Below, in pieces: positions 22,674 to 35,205 of a stretch of 64,000 bases of DNA. The notes under the pieces are model-generated. The model did not search any database, was not told where the DNA came from, and saw nothing but the letters and a program-made list of their open reading frames with translations. The DNA is taken from contig CM034314.1 in assembly GCA_019925795.1 (NCBI GenBank), positions 30,373,774-30,437,773 on the forward strand, given 5' to 3'. Made by a program: the position numbers and the translations under genes. The DNA comes from Dendrobium chrysotoxum. Lineage: Eukaryota; Streptophyta; Magnoliopsida; Asparagales; Orchidaceae. Position 1 is the first letter of the stretch; each line of letters starts with the position of its first letter.

Positions 22674-23085
22674 ATGGTGAATGGTGGTATGGATTCCTTC
22701 CAACTCCCAATGCTCAAGATAATATACTATGAAAATTAGAGTATCATGATGAAGGAACTTCTTGGAATGACTGGCATTTCGGAGAACATAGAGATAGGCT
22801 ATAATAAGCCAAAAAATGAGTCAACTTTATCCACTAAGTAGAAGGATAGATTAAGAGATTAAGGGAAGAAATACAAGAAGGGTTTCTTCCTCATATAAAA
22901 GCATTAGATAATGATGGCTTCTAAAAAAAGATCTCAAGTGCTACATGAACCAAGCAAGCATGGGTGAAGCTCTAAGTCTAATATAATAGATAAGAGAAGG
23001 TTAAAAAGGTAAGACTTTATATCTTAAAAAATTTGATGCTTTACAAATAAAAGAAACGGAGATGGACTCTAATTAAAAACTCATT
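22674..23085 (+). pseudogene. Copia gag, N-terminal part
   Basis: It starts at the ATG of MVNGGMDSFQLPMLK, the usual start of Tork-like copia Gag (UBN2 family; about MANGG..SFQLP.L...NYDNWSI.MKALLG). Readable blocks are KELLGMTGIS, ALDNDGF, TKQAWVKL and KVKKVRLYILKNLMLYK, then KFDALQIKETEMDSN and KLI. Stops and frame changes are present. The segment ends at the TCATT target site where a 1.85-kb LTR-like sequence is inserted, and Gag resumes at 24934 with SNQLKRNYEKLEDVTIIEKI. Confidence 0.85.
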
Positions 23086-24933
23086 AATGACTTATAAATA
23101 ACCCTTAAAAAAGTTCTTACATGCATTAAATTCTAAATGGGAGAGCTACAAATTTGTTATTGTAGGCGTTGTAGAGCTATGTTTGTGAGTGTTGCGGTGC
23201 TATACATGCAAGTGTTGTGGCACTAGTCCCTCAGTTTTAGAATGTTTGAGGGAAGCACTACAATGTTGGGTTTGATGAATCATTTTTTAAATATCCTAAT
23301 CCACTATCCCTAACCAAGTAAACCAAAACAAAACCACCATCCCAATTTAGCTAGGAAGGGGAGAAAGAGCACAGAGGAGAGAAGGGGGAGAGGAAGAGAA
23401 TAGAAAAGAAAGAGAAGTTTTCCTCTGGAGAATTTTCATCCATTCTCCTTGTAGTGAAAGTTACTCTATTCATGGTAGGTAACCTAAATCCTATTTTCAT
23501 TTCCAATAATTTTGAGTTATTATTTTTTATCTCTCCAAAAGCTGGTTAAAACACATTATTGTTTGATTTAAAGAACTTTCACTGCAAATATATAATATAT
23601 GATAGATATGATTATTATACACATTTTGTACCAACATCTAGTATTTTTATCTAGTAGAATTACATGTGCAATATTTCAATTCAACTAACAAGAATAACGA
23701 TATATATATATGAATACATGTGATTGATGCATCTAGCTTAATATTGGTGTGTGATGCAAGGAAGGCTAGCTAGTTATAGATTGATTGAGGTTGGCTAGAG
23801 TAAGATACCCTGTATAAGGGGGTGGGCCAATGAGCTTTCCTTTAAATAATGGGCTTATGGTGTAATTCCAATATAAGATAAAAGATAAAAGATACAAGAT
23901 TGAAGATAGAAAATAGGGAGTTATCAATGGATAAGATATGCCAACAAGCAAGAGTACCGACTCTTACAAGATGGCCACCTAACATACATTGATATATAAT
24001 AAAATATGGCAAGACATAAGAAAATAATATTTGATTAGCCAGATATCCTAATTTATATTAATATAAATATGTATATGCATATATGTCATAATGAATAGAG
24101 ATAATATGAATGTGCATGTTATATGGCACATAAACTATATTATATGACACGTGATATGATACATAAATATGATGTATAATGATAGTGATATAAGTACAAA
24201 TACATGATACACATAGTACATGAGATTGGTACATACAACATATATATCATGGCACGACATGCATAGTGATATACTCTAATAAGCAAGAAAATGATAAAGC
24301 ATAAAAATGACATTCATAATCTATCCTACATTAATAATTAATAGAATCAAGATATAAATATTTGGCTTAAATGGTTCATATAAAAATCTTCTCGTAGCCT
24401 TCATAAGATATTTCATTATAATTGAGTTAATGATTACTCATCATTTATATAATTATGATTTCCTATGATCCATCTTATTTATAAGAGTTGATAAAGCATA
24501 CACACACCATACTAACATGACTTGAATGATTGCATGTATATCATTCTATTTTTTGTACATTGGGTGTAGTGGTAGGTTCTATTAGCATGTTGGCCTTCTC
24601 CTCATTATATGATTTTACATAATTTCAGGGAAAGATGAGGAACTAATGAAGTGAGGTTGATCTGATCCAATTCTAATTTAGGTATTTTTTCTATACTTTC
24701 TAATTGTATATTTATAGTTATCAAAATGAATAAAAAATGATTTCAAAAGATGTACTCATGACTAGTGTAAATAATTCTTTCGGAAATAAAAGGTATAAGT
24801 TTTGACGAAATGAAAATGAAAGATTACTTTTATTGTATTTAATATTTTATATGGGTAATTATAAATATCTATGGTAGATGATTTGAAGATTTAAAGAAAA
24901 AAATTCTTCTTAATTAAATCTCAGGGCATCACA
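23086..24933 (+). mobile_element. Probable solo LTR inserted in copia gag
   Basis: A 1848-bp non-coding sequence flanked by the 5-bp repeat TCATT (23081-23085 and 24934-24938). Removing the insert plus one TCATT restores the Gag reading frame across the junction. It ends GGGCATCACA, a typical gypsy LTR end; its first bases (aatgac) are a degraded TG start. At 23160-23240 it has gttgcggtgctat- and gttgtggcactag-type palindromes. 23330-23420 is GA-rich. No internal coding region is present, which is why I call it a solo LTR left by LTR-LTR recombination. Confidence 0.75.
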
Positions 24934-25790
24934 TCATTTCTAATCAACTAAAAAGAAATTATGAGAAGTTAGAAGATGTGACTATCATTGAGAAGATTTT
25001 TTATCTTTAGAATCAATATTTGATAATATCATAACTATTATAGAGTAGACTATGGATCTAGAATACATGAAAATAGAGCAACTCTTGGGTTCATTACTAG
25101 CCTATAAAGAAAGGAAGAAGAATAATGAAAGGATTATCGAATAACTCCTTAAGATGGATCCTTAATCAATCATGAAAGAGAAAAGCTTTAACAATAATTA
25201 TAGAAACCAACATGGAAGATCTTGTGGATAAGAATGAGGTCATGAAAATGAATAAGAAAAAGATTACAACAACAACAACAAAAATGAAAGAGGAGAAAAC
25301 TCAACAAGATTACATGGTAGATAATACTCAAACAAAATGCATGATAGACCTCAAACTAAGTGTTATAATTGTGATAAATTTGGGAAGTATGCTAAAGAAT
25401 GTAGAGAACCCAAAAAATAAAGTATATAAAGAGTCAGCTACATAGAAAAAAGAAGAGAAGAAGACATCACATTATTGATAACTTATAAAGATAATGAAAT
25501 AATAGAAGATGGAATATGGTACCAAACATCTGTCTAAGCATGAAAGAGGAGAAAACTGAACAAGAGCATACGGTTGAGGATACTCAAACTCAAGGTATGA
25601 TAGATCTCAAGCTAAGTGTTATAATTATATTAAATTTTGGTAGTATGCTAAAGAATGTAGAGTACCCACAAAAAAGTACATAAAAGAGTTAACAACATAA
25701 AAGAAATATTAAAAGAAGAAAGAACCTTATTGCTAGCTTACATGGATAGTGAAAGATCTAAAGATGGAATATGGTATCTAGACAATTGTG
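24934..25790 (+). pseudogene. Copia gag C-terminus with duplicated zinc-knuckle segment
   Basis: Gag continues as SNQLKRNYEKLEDVTIIEKI, MKIEQLLGSLLAYKERKKNN, then a Lys/Asn-rich linker and the zinc knuckle KCYNCDKFGKYAKECREPKK. In the CX2CX4HX4C knuckle the His is replaced by Lys. A second, more damaged copy of the knuckle segment follows. The 25212-25445 open frame is a shadow in another frame. Gag would coat the element RNA in cytoplasmic particles. Confidence 0.8.
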
Positions 25791-25795
25791 CAAAT
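25284..25795 (+). repeat. Tandem duplication of about 256 bp in gag
   Basis: atgaaagaggagaaaact occurs at 25284 and 25540, and ggaatatggta at 25511 and 25766, so two units of 255-256 bp lie head to tail. Both contain the knuckle coding segment (aagtgttataattgtgata versus aagtgttataattatatta). The copies differ at a moderate number of positions, so the duplication is old. Confidence 0.9.
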
Positions 25796-26803
25796 ATTCA
25801 TATGTCTGGAAAACAAGCAAGTTCTAAAAACTTAATGAATTAGTGAGCAACTACATGTCTTTCGGAGATGATTCAAAAAATAGAAGTAAAAGATAAATAT
25901 AACAATCTTATCTGCATGAAGAATGGGAAGCATCAATTGATTATTAATATTTATTTTATGCCAAATATGAAGACTAATATCTTGTGTTTAGGGTAACTTT
26001 TGGAGCAAGGATATGATATTCATTTAGAAGATAATTCTCTCTTTCTAAACATATTATTGGCAATTTGATTGCAAAGGTGTCAATATCAAGAAATAGAATG
26101 TTCTTGCTAACTTTTCAAAATGATGTTGTCAAGTGTCTAAAAGCATGTTATAAAGATGCTACTTGGTTATGACACCTTTGATTTGGGTGTCTCAACTTTG
26201 GATGACTAAAGTGTCTTTCAAAGAATGAGATAGTAAGAGATTTGCCTTGCATCAAATACCTTGATCAATTATGTTAATTATGTCCACTCGTGAAATATTT
26301 AAAAATGGCTTTCCAAGGGAATAAAGTTGAAGAGTTTGAAAGCCATTAGAGCTCATATATGTATATGTTTATGGATCAATAAAGCTAAGCTCACTCTTTA
26401 AGAGTGACTATTTCCTTCTCTTCTTTGATTATTTATTTACAAAAATATGGGTATATTTATTGAAGAAAAAATTAAAAATCTTTAGAGTATTCAAGAAATT
26501 TAAGGCCACTGTTAAGAAAGAAAGTGGACTGAAAATCAAAGCTATGCAATCTATTCGAGGAGAAGAATTCACTTCAAAAGAATTTTAAGAATTCTGCAAA
26601 GTGAATGGGATGCATCCATCTCTAGCTATTCAATGATGCCCACCCTAAAATGGAGTAGTGGAAAAGAAGAATAAAACAATCTTACACATGATTAGGAGCA
26701 AGCTTAAAAGTAAGATGTTACATAAGGAATTTTAGGTAAAAGTACTTTCATGTGATGTTTATTTGGCAAAGAAATCACTAACAAGAAGTATGCAAAGAAA
26801 GGC
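25770..26803 (+). pseudogene. Copia protease and integrase (N-terminal and core)
   Basis: The protease start is WYLDNCANIHMSGKQASS, where active copies read WYLDTGAS.HM.G. The catalytic D-T/S-G is changed to D-N-C. The pre-integrase segment is scrambled. The integrase core is then readable across frames: ATVKKESGLKIKAMQSI-type and RGEEFTSKEF-type blocks near 26500-26590, FCKVNGMHPS, NGVVEKKNKTILHMIRSK, KVLSCDVYLAKKSLTRSMQR and K. The reading stops exactly at AAGGC (26799-26803) and resumes at 35801 with KTP. Confidence 0.8.
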
Positions 26804-29199
26804 TTATTTGATTAAAAATGTTAAAGTTAGAAAAAGATTAAATTACTTTGGGAAAAGTTTGAAATTGAATTGGATTTTAATTTTAATTCTAAAATAAAAC
26901 ATCCATCAGAAATAGTATATCACCTCGAGAGGTGGAAATATGATATCCTGATGGGTTTAGATATAGAATTGCAGATCCAATCCTTAATATCGTAGCCAAA
27001 TTCTGGAAATAACTATATATGACCCTGAAGGGTCAAAATGGTGTTCAAATAAATACTTTGCTATGATGATATGGGTATGATATCATTAATTTCATTTTTG
27101 AAGTCATGTTAATGAATGATATATCCACCCAGAGGAAAAAAATATCATTCATTATCGATTACTCGAATATAACGATGACGATCGTCATTAATTTTGAATT
27201 TCTCAAAGAGAATTAATTAAATTTTTAAAACTTGAATTTTTAAAAAATTTGATCTGGGTTTCTAAATCTCCTATGAGTGCAAGCTCTCATAGTTAATCAC
27301 ATAGTAGAAAAATTAAATTTCCTATGAGTACTTTCGATTAAAATAAAGGTAGAAATTTTATTTTTGATTTTTAAAGATTTTTGTCAAAGGAGTGAGGGTT
27401 GGAAATTCAAATGGGATTGGATCACAGTTGAACACTTATTTTTAGAGGTCAAAGAAAGAATGGTAGGAGGTGCTTTGGGATTCTGAAATATTTCAGAGGC
27501 AACCCAGCCTACCCTAAGTGTTGGGATTAAATTTTTGATTGTAGGAAATTTAAATTTGAATTGTTAATTTACTAGAATGTCAGGATTCAATTCTTAGAGG
27601 TTGAGGTCTTATAGTCTGAATCTACCTCAGAACCTGAGTCTAAATTAGGTACTTAAAATTAGTAACCTGAACCTAGCTAATGTAGTATAAATCTGGACTT
27701 ACCCCAGCCTGGATATGGGAGGCAGCTAACCACATAGTTGCTTAAAATCCATGAATCTGATCTTTAATGTAAGAATGGTAAGGACGTTGTTTAGTTAAGT
27801 TTGAAGAACTAATACCGACATCTAGAGTAGATCCTAATTGGCCCCTTGAAATAAATGTAATTAAACTTTTAGATAATTTTAAGTTTGTATCTAATGCAAT
27901 ATATCCAAATTGACTCGATAAATACATTAAATTGAATATTAACCAGTTTTCAAAAATAGCTTAAAAATACTTTTATCCTAGAGATTACACAACTTTCCCT
28001 TGATAGGACTACACCCTAATAGGTCAGGTGGCCCACCAGAACTAATAGGCGGGAAGCTGCCTAACAAGGAAGAGAAGATACAATATGATACATGTGACCC
28101 TGGGCGACCCGAGCTTACTTCTTAAATTCATTAGAGTTTTTATTTTGACTTAAAATTTTTTATTTAATTAAAGTAGAAGAATTTTTATTTGTACCCTCAT
28201 GAGCCTTTGAGCATTCTAGGAAAAAATAAAATACAAAATGCTAGAATAACACAAAAAATATATCATTTATACTACATAATTAATGTAAATAAAATTTATT
28301 AAATTGAATGTCTATGTGGCAAGTGCCACTTAATAATACATCCTAGGGTCTATAGGAAAAGTAAAGTGGCCAGGTACCACTGATAATAACCCAGATTCTA
28401 CTCCTAAGACACAAGTGAATTTGAGAATGGGATTCTTCTCTGTCTTCACTTCTTCTTCCTTCTACGATCTTCTTGGAATCGTCGGGTTAGGATATCCAAG
28501 TGAAAAGAAACTCCTCCCTTAAGGGGTGTTTTCTTTTTTTCCTTGGATATTTGATGGTATCCTCACCTGAATCTTCAAATGAAGAGAAACTCTCCCCGAA
28601 GGGATGTTACCCTTCTCTTTGGATTCTAGGTTGGATCACTACTATCCCATCTCAAAATACTTTTACAACTCTTTTATAACTCAAATACATTAAATTACAT
28701 TGAATGAAAATTATAATCTAAACTCAAATAACCTGCAGGGTTATCTTAAATAATCAACATTTAAATAATCTCAAGCAGTTAATATTTATTAAAATAATTA
28801 AAGCTTAATCACAGTCACACTTGGTCATGCTCTTTTGATTTTAAAGGGGGGACTTAAACATTTTACGCATCTCTTGTAGAAAACATTATTAGTTTAAAGC
28901 TCAATTTATTTTATTTGCCCTCTTTAATTTTATGCCCTATATGAGCATGACCACGTATATAAGATTGTATTAGCATTTACATCGCCCCTAACCTAAGGGT
29001 AATCTAACACCCATTACATCAATATAAATATTATAGAAATTAAGTAAATAATTACATCAATCTATACTAGCAATCAATATATAATGAAAACTCGACATGC
29101 CCAACACACAGCAAAAGAGTAAACACTTGCCTAGCCTAAGACTAGAGTTGGTTGTCCTAACAAACCATCTAAAGTGTGTGAGGTAGGTTGTATGTTTTG

Positions 29200-31920
29200 G
29201 AAATGTCCTATGTAGGGTAATTAGTTAAAGTTATTTGATGGTCTAGTTGGTTGAAAGGCTTAAGGGAAAGTTTAGTTAAATTTTAAATATTAATGATTTA
29301 AAATTAGTTTTAAAGTATATTTTAAAGGTTAAATAGCTATCAGCTTTGTTGCTCATTGGGGCCGTGAAGTTTATTTCACTTTCTTTAGGGCTAAGTTAAA
29401 AGCCTCGTAGGCTTAGGTTACCTAGTGTTAACAAGTATAATTAAGTGAATTGAATTGATTAAGTTTTAAATGTTGAATTTTAATTTGGATTGATTGGTTG
29501 CTAGTTTTTAAGGTTAGACTAAAATTTTCTTAGTTTTTAGATCAGTTATTGAATTTTTAGAATTATTTAAATTATTTAAATTCATTAATTAAAGGAGTTA
29601 AATTTTGACTTTTAGACTAAGATTGATTTTTAGACCTTAAGATGAGTAATTAAATATTAAGTTTACTGGATTTAAATTTTTTTACATTTAGTTATGAATT
29701 TTTTAAGTTTGAGTTGAAATTTTGACTTAAGGTTGACAAAAAAGTTGACTTTTAAAACTTAAATTATATATGGTGGTTTGATATTTTTATTAAATATTAG
29801 ACCCCAATTGGAGTCCAATGCCTTTGAGTTTGCTCAATTTGGATTTTTTTTAAAATTAGTGAAGATTTTTAAAAGTTGGGGTATTTATTTGAATTATTAA
29901 AATTATTTTTATTAGAAGGGTTTTAATAGTTTGAATCCAAATGAACTCCAAACTTCTTAAAATCACCTCTAAAGATCAGAAATGATCTAAGGAGGTGCTC
30001 TCAATTATTTGAGAATTTTTTTAAATTTTTTATTATTTTTAATTAATTAAATATTAATTTTTAATTAAAATTAAATTAAAGTTAAAATTAAAGTCCAATT
30101 AAGGGGCTTTTATTTTTATTTAATTAAGGGTTGAATTTTGATCAGTTTGAGCTATTAAATGAAATTTTTGGATTTAAATTTGATTTATTATAATTTTTAG
30201 AACTTTTAAAGATTAATTAATATATTAATTTTAAATTAATATATTAATTAGCTTAATGATTTTTAAAATCAGTGAAAAATTTTCTTAAGGCTAGAGATGT
30301 CACTAAGTTTAAATGTTTAAATTTTCAAACATATTAGACATGTATTTTAATTTCTAAAATTAATCTTAGTTTTCTAGACGAATGTCCTTGATTAGTGTCC
30401 TTAAGATGACACTAAGTTGTATGGGTTCAAAATAAGATTTCACTAACCCTTAACACACATATAAATATGCACACACAATCACAATCATTTCCTAGATCTA
30501 GGAGAGCCTAGGCTAAGTGCAAGTGTATCCTATATATGCAAAGATTAGAGGCAATTAATATAGATAATAGTTGGATTAGTGAATAGTTGGGACACAACCA
30601 TTCTCTAATCCTTCACCATGCATTCTATTCATTCAAAATCAATCAATGTTTAAAGCTTCAAACTCTCACCACAACGCACTCAAAATTTAATATACATATA
30701 ATTTTAAAATACATATGTATATATATCTATATATACTTTTAAAGTAGTATATAGTCCTTGAAATTTATAAATCTTAAAAATAATATGAAAATAGAGTTAA
30801 AAATATTTTAGAGGGATCATAAAAAAAATCAGAGATATTTTAAAAAGAATTTTATAAAATAAAAAAATAATAATGTGAATTAATATTTAATTAAATAATA
30901 ATTAAACATTGAATGTTTGAATGTATTTAAAGTAACTTAAAATATATTAAATATTTAACTCTCAAATTAATTTAAAATAAAGTATTAAAAATTTCTAGAG
31001 TTTTGATATATTATTTGTATTTTTCTGATTTATTTTAATTTCTTATGAATTTTTGAAGTTTTATCGTAATTAAATGTACTTAAAATAATTTTAAAATTAA
31101 TTAATGTTCAAAAAAAATTTTAAATTAAATTGAATTAAATTCAAGAAGATTTCTGAGATTTTAAAATTATTTGAAATGATTTTTTTTTTAATTTTAAAAA
31201 TAATTTGAATTTAATTTTTAATTAAATTTTACTTAAAATTTTAATGATTTAACTAATTTAAATTATTTAAAATATAAAATATATCTTAAATTAATTTAAT
31301 TTCAAATCAAAATAATTTAAAATAATTCTTTAATTATTTAAAATATTTTAATATAAACTCATGAATTCTTTTTTTTGAAATATAAAATATTTAATTAATT
31401 AAATATTAACTAATTACTTAAGTATTTAAATAATATGAATTACTTAAATTACATTAAATATTTAGAATTAAATATTTAATATTAAAATATTTAAAATATT
31501 TTTTATCATTTAATTAAAATATTTTAAAATGAAATTTTGGATTTTAAAATAATTTAGTTAATATTAGTTTTAATATTAATTAGATATTAGAATATTGAAA
31601 ATTATTTAAAATTTTAAAATAAAATATTTTAAATATTTATCTAAAAGTTAAAAATATTTTAAATTAGAAAAAAATTAAATTTTAGAGAAAATTTAATATT
31701 TTTAATTAAATATTAATTAAAAATACTTAATATTTGATAATTAAAATAACTTAAAAAATATAAAATATTTTAAGTTAATATTAATTTTAAATTTTATGAT
31801 TTAGTTTTCTAAGAAAAAAGATATATTATACTTAAAATTTGGATTAGCATTTCATTTTTATAAATTATTTGAAGTTTGCTCATTAAAAAAAGGTTGAAAA
31901 TTAATTTAAAATCATTTTAA
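29200..31920. repeat. Extremely AT-rich body of family X copy 1
   Basis: Long runs of ttaaat/aaatttt words with very few G or C, most extreme at 30650-31920. No open frames of note. Equivalent AT-rich bodies follow the same landmark in the other two copies. Confidence 0.8.
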
Positions 31921-31924
31921 TTAA

Positions 31925-32260
31925 ACCAACGACGCGATGGCGGCGGGTGGGACACGTGGCAGGCTGGGATTGGCGGTTCAAAGCTATAGCAATCATTGTC
32001 AATGATTACAATGGTGTACAATAACTGCCTAATAATCGGAGCAGCGGTGGATGCACTTAACCACGTCAGCGGACGCTCCGTGCCGTTGGATCCCCGCTGT
32101 TTTGAAATGAATGATTGAGATGGAGCCGAACAAAGAAATAAACTGTGGGATCAAATTTGCAATTAAATAGAACCACATAATGGTAAGATCTAGACTGTTT
32201 ATCGCATGATCAACAGTCCAAAAAATATATAAGTAACGTAGCTACGGAAGAACCCTAGGA
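31925..32260 (+). promoter_or_regulatory. GC-rich promoter-like island of family X
   Basis: Composition switches abruptly to GC-rich. It contains ACACGTGGC (31952-31960, a G-box/ABRE-like ACGT core), CCACGTCAGC (32061-32070, a second ACGT-core motif), gccgttggatccc, and then TATATAAG at 32226-32233 followed about 30 bases later by gaagaaccctagg. The layout (enhancer-like motifs, TATA, then a leader) is what an LTR U3/R promoter would show. Copy 2 has a corresponding island at 55277-55570 ending in aaaaccctagg. Transcription activity is inferred. Confidence 0.55.
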
Positions 32261-33419
32261 TGCATTTTTTGTCCCATTCTCTCGATCGAATGGATCATCT
32301 TTCATGAAATTTTAAGCCTAAATCCTATGCATGAACAGAAATCATGGGGGCTTTATTTGATGGATTAAAAAGTGCCTTTTAGAAAGCTAAATAAACCTAA
32401 GTGTGACCTAGGGCTAGAGTTTTTGAGAGATTTACCATTGGATTTCAAATTTTTTGGATTCTCTAAATTTTTTATTTTTCCACGCAACATTTTCCTAAAG
32501 AAATCACATTCCAAAATGTTGTGGATCAAACTAGCGAAGCCTTGGATGGACGTGGGTTTGTTTCACTAGAAGATCATCACCGACAAGCTTTGACCAGCTG
32601 GGTTGAGCTGGGAATGAGTAGAGAGATGTTAGGGAAGCTTGAATGAACTGAGAATTTGACTAGAAAAGCTTGAGGTAGTGAGAGAAGTTAAAGGGTATGA
32701 ATGACCTAGTTGGACCTTTTTCCCTATTCAAAAGTCCTTGGATGGAATGGAATGCTATGATTGCTTTGTCCCTACTCCCTGATGGTTTCCACCTGGCATG
32801 GGGTAGCTAGGAGCAGGGGAATCAAAGGACATAAGGACTAGTGAGGTGGAAAGGTCTCTTTGTCCTTTGGTCCATGTGGGATGCTTAGGGACTTAAACGA
32901 GAGATTATGAAAGCTTTTAGAAGTCTCTTGAGCTTATTTAAATGGTTTGATAGGCCTGGGCTTGGCTGGATAAATGGGGTTTGGGAGTTTGACCACTCTT
33001 AGCCCAATTTAAAGCTTATTGACTATTGTTGACCAGTCAAAAGCCAAGTTGATTTTTAAGGTGGCATGGGAGGGAGGTGTTGAACTAGTGGGCTGAGTTG
33101 GAGAGAGCTTAAAGGTCAATGATTGAAGTTTAAAAACATATATGTGGATGGGAAGGGGTTTTGACCAAGCCAAAGTCGATTGACGTGGTCAAAGTGACCA
33201 TGACTTGGCTCATGGTGACTTTGGCAATGTCCCAAGGCATCACTAGAAATAAAATAAAAGCTCGATATGAATTTGGTTAAATGCATAAGGTAGTTTGGTC
33301 CAAACACATAGGTTTGACAAAAATTTAAGAGATTGACTTGGTCAACCTCTGGCGATATGACTCATGACAAGTCTAAACATGTTTGAGCCATAGATTGGAA
33401 ATAAGCTGTGGGCTTGAAG

Positions 33420-34290
33420 GGCTAATTTGGTTAAATGGGTTGAATCGACCCATTTAACCCCTTAAAGGGTTATTTGGTTAAACTAGTTTGACTTGTTCAA
33501 TTACGTTGACCCTAGGTTTGAGTCAGGGTTGAACAGATTTGAAATGATAAATGAGGTCTGGTAGAGGTACTTTTAGGGGTTAGAAAGGTTTGAATGGTCA
33601 GAATGATCATTTAGGCCCTTAAAAAACCATTAGGTCCACCTAGGTTGACTTGGTCAACCAGGTTAACCCAGGGGCTAGGTCTGGGCTCAACAAGTTTGGT
33701 TGAATATTTGGAGTCTAGTGGAGGTGGTTTCAAGAATCAAAATGTTCTAAATGGTCAAAATGACCTTTTAGACCCTTAGAGGGCTATTTAGTCAACCCTG
33801 ATTGACTTGGTTAACCAAGTTAACCCAAGGTCTAGGTTTTGGCTAAATAAGTTTGAAATGAAATTTTGAGACTATTGGAGGTGGTCTTAGAGTATGGGAA
33901 GATTATTTCAGTCAAATTGACTATTTGGATCCTAAAGGGCCTTTTTGGTCAACCTAGACTATTTGGATCCTAAAGGGCCTTTTTGGTCAACCTAGATTGA
34001 CTTGGTTAACTAGGTTGACTCATGGCCTAGGTTTGGATCCAACATGTTTGGTTTGATGTTTGAAATCTACTGGAAGTGATCTCATGCAAAGATGAGGCTA
34101 TTTGGATTGAAATGAGTGTTTAAACCTCTAAGGGATATTTTGGTCAAAATAGGTTGACCTGGTCAACCAAGCTTGACCAAGGTCTAGCTTTGAGTCCTAT
34201 GCACTCCTAATGATGTTTATGATGCATTGGAAGAGGTTTTGAGGTTTAATTTGAGTAAGTCATATTGAAGTTTGGAGTAAACCTCAAAAT
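33420..34290. repeat. Imperfect tandem array, about 155-170 bp unit, five copies
   Basis: Units are recognised by agggcta.ttggtcaacc, ttgacttggttaacca and aacaagtttg in fixed order. The ggtcaacc-type anchors lie near 33467, 33632, 33786, 33987 and 34141. Copies are diverged but clearly related. Confidence 0.8.
33920..33995. repeat. Perfect 38-bp tandem duplication
   Basis: 33920-33957 and 33958-33995 are identical (actatttggatcctaaaggg ... caacctag). Perfect identity inside an otherwise diverged array means this duplication is recent. Confidence 0.97.
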
Positions 34291-34954
34291 TGCCCTTAAG
34301 GGGCATTTTGGTCATTTTGACACTTAGACAACTAGGGGTCAAAGTAGGTTCACCAAAATGTAATTTACTGGTCAACATATCATGATCAAGGATTTGGATG
34401 TGGTTATGGGCTTCAGAGAAGGCTCTAAGGTTAAATTCCCCTTGATGGCAGTTCTAGTGGTGTAGGCCGTAAATAGTTGAAGATTTTATAGCTTTTGGAT
34501 TTCAATTTGGTTTTTAGAGTTAGAGGCATCAGATTGACCTCAAATTTGGAGGGTAGATCCTAGGGACATGCCTAATCAATATGTAATTGATAGAACATTA
34601 TTTGGGAGTCATTGGACTAGGGTTTAAGGTATTTGAAAAATTATTAGAAAAGGCTTTTAAGACAAAGCCTTTAGCCTTAGATTTTGATCTGAATTTCTGG
34701 ATTTAATCTGGAATTTTGGATTTGAGCTAGGTTTTAGATTTAGATGCTTGAATTTGAATTATCCAAATCATTGATAATCATTTAAATGATCTTAAATGAT
34801 TAGATAGGATTAAAGCTAGATTAGGAGCATGATTATGGTTTAAATTGGAGTTGAGATTTGGATTGGTTTGAAGTCTGGATATATTTGAAATTTGAATAGA
34901 TTTGAGATTTGGATTAACTTAAATCTAAATTTATCTAAGATATGGATTGATCCT

Positions 34955-35100
34955 AGGGTTTGAGTTGATCTAGGGTCTGGATTGATCTAGGGTCTAAGGA
35001 GATCTTAAGGTCTAGGTAAATCGTAAAGTCTAGATAGAACTAGGGTCTAGATAGATCTTAGGGTCTGGATAGGCCTAGGGACTGGATTGGTCCTAGTGAC
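34955..35100. repeat. 17-18 bp minisatellite
   Basis: About eight to nine units of ttgatctagggtctgga with variants (tagatcttagggtctgga, taggcctagggactgga). It forms the right edge of family X copy 1. Confidence 0.85.
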
Positions 35101-35205
35101 CTCATAGAAAAATGAGGTCAATAAGGCTGTGAAGTCCCTTAAGTAAAAAGAAGCTAAGCTCTTAAACATCGAGGTGCCTTTTGATGTAATAGTCAAAATT
35201 ACATT

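Larger units (their letters stand above)
26804..35122 (+). repeat. Family X copy 1: large non-coding repeat (giant LTR or LARD-like)
   Basis: An 8.3-kb non-coding block inserted in copia integrase. It is colinear with 59300-61600 (copy 3) and with parts of 52200-55600 (copy 2). Shared landmarks include tatcacctcgagaggtgg (26922), accctgaagggtcaaaat (27021), a gggaagctgcctaacaagga segment (about 28050), gtggccaggtaccac (about 28365) and cctagcctaagactagagtt (29131). Internal order: an LTR-like left part, a 2.7-kb body of extreme AT content, a GC-rich island with TATA, and a right part with tandem repeats. No gag or pol motif was found in it. The flanking 5-mer AAGGC occurs at both ends (26799-26803, 35123-35127), but TG/CA termini are not obvious. 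A giant solo LTR or a LARD (large retrotransposon derivative) would fit. Confidence 0.65.

Noticed and set aside
23700..24300. Short gene in the ata/tatat-rich stretch
   Set aside because: Low-complexity sequence inside the solo LTR with no frame over 61 codons and no motif.
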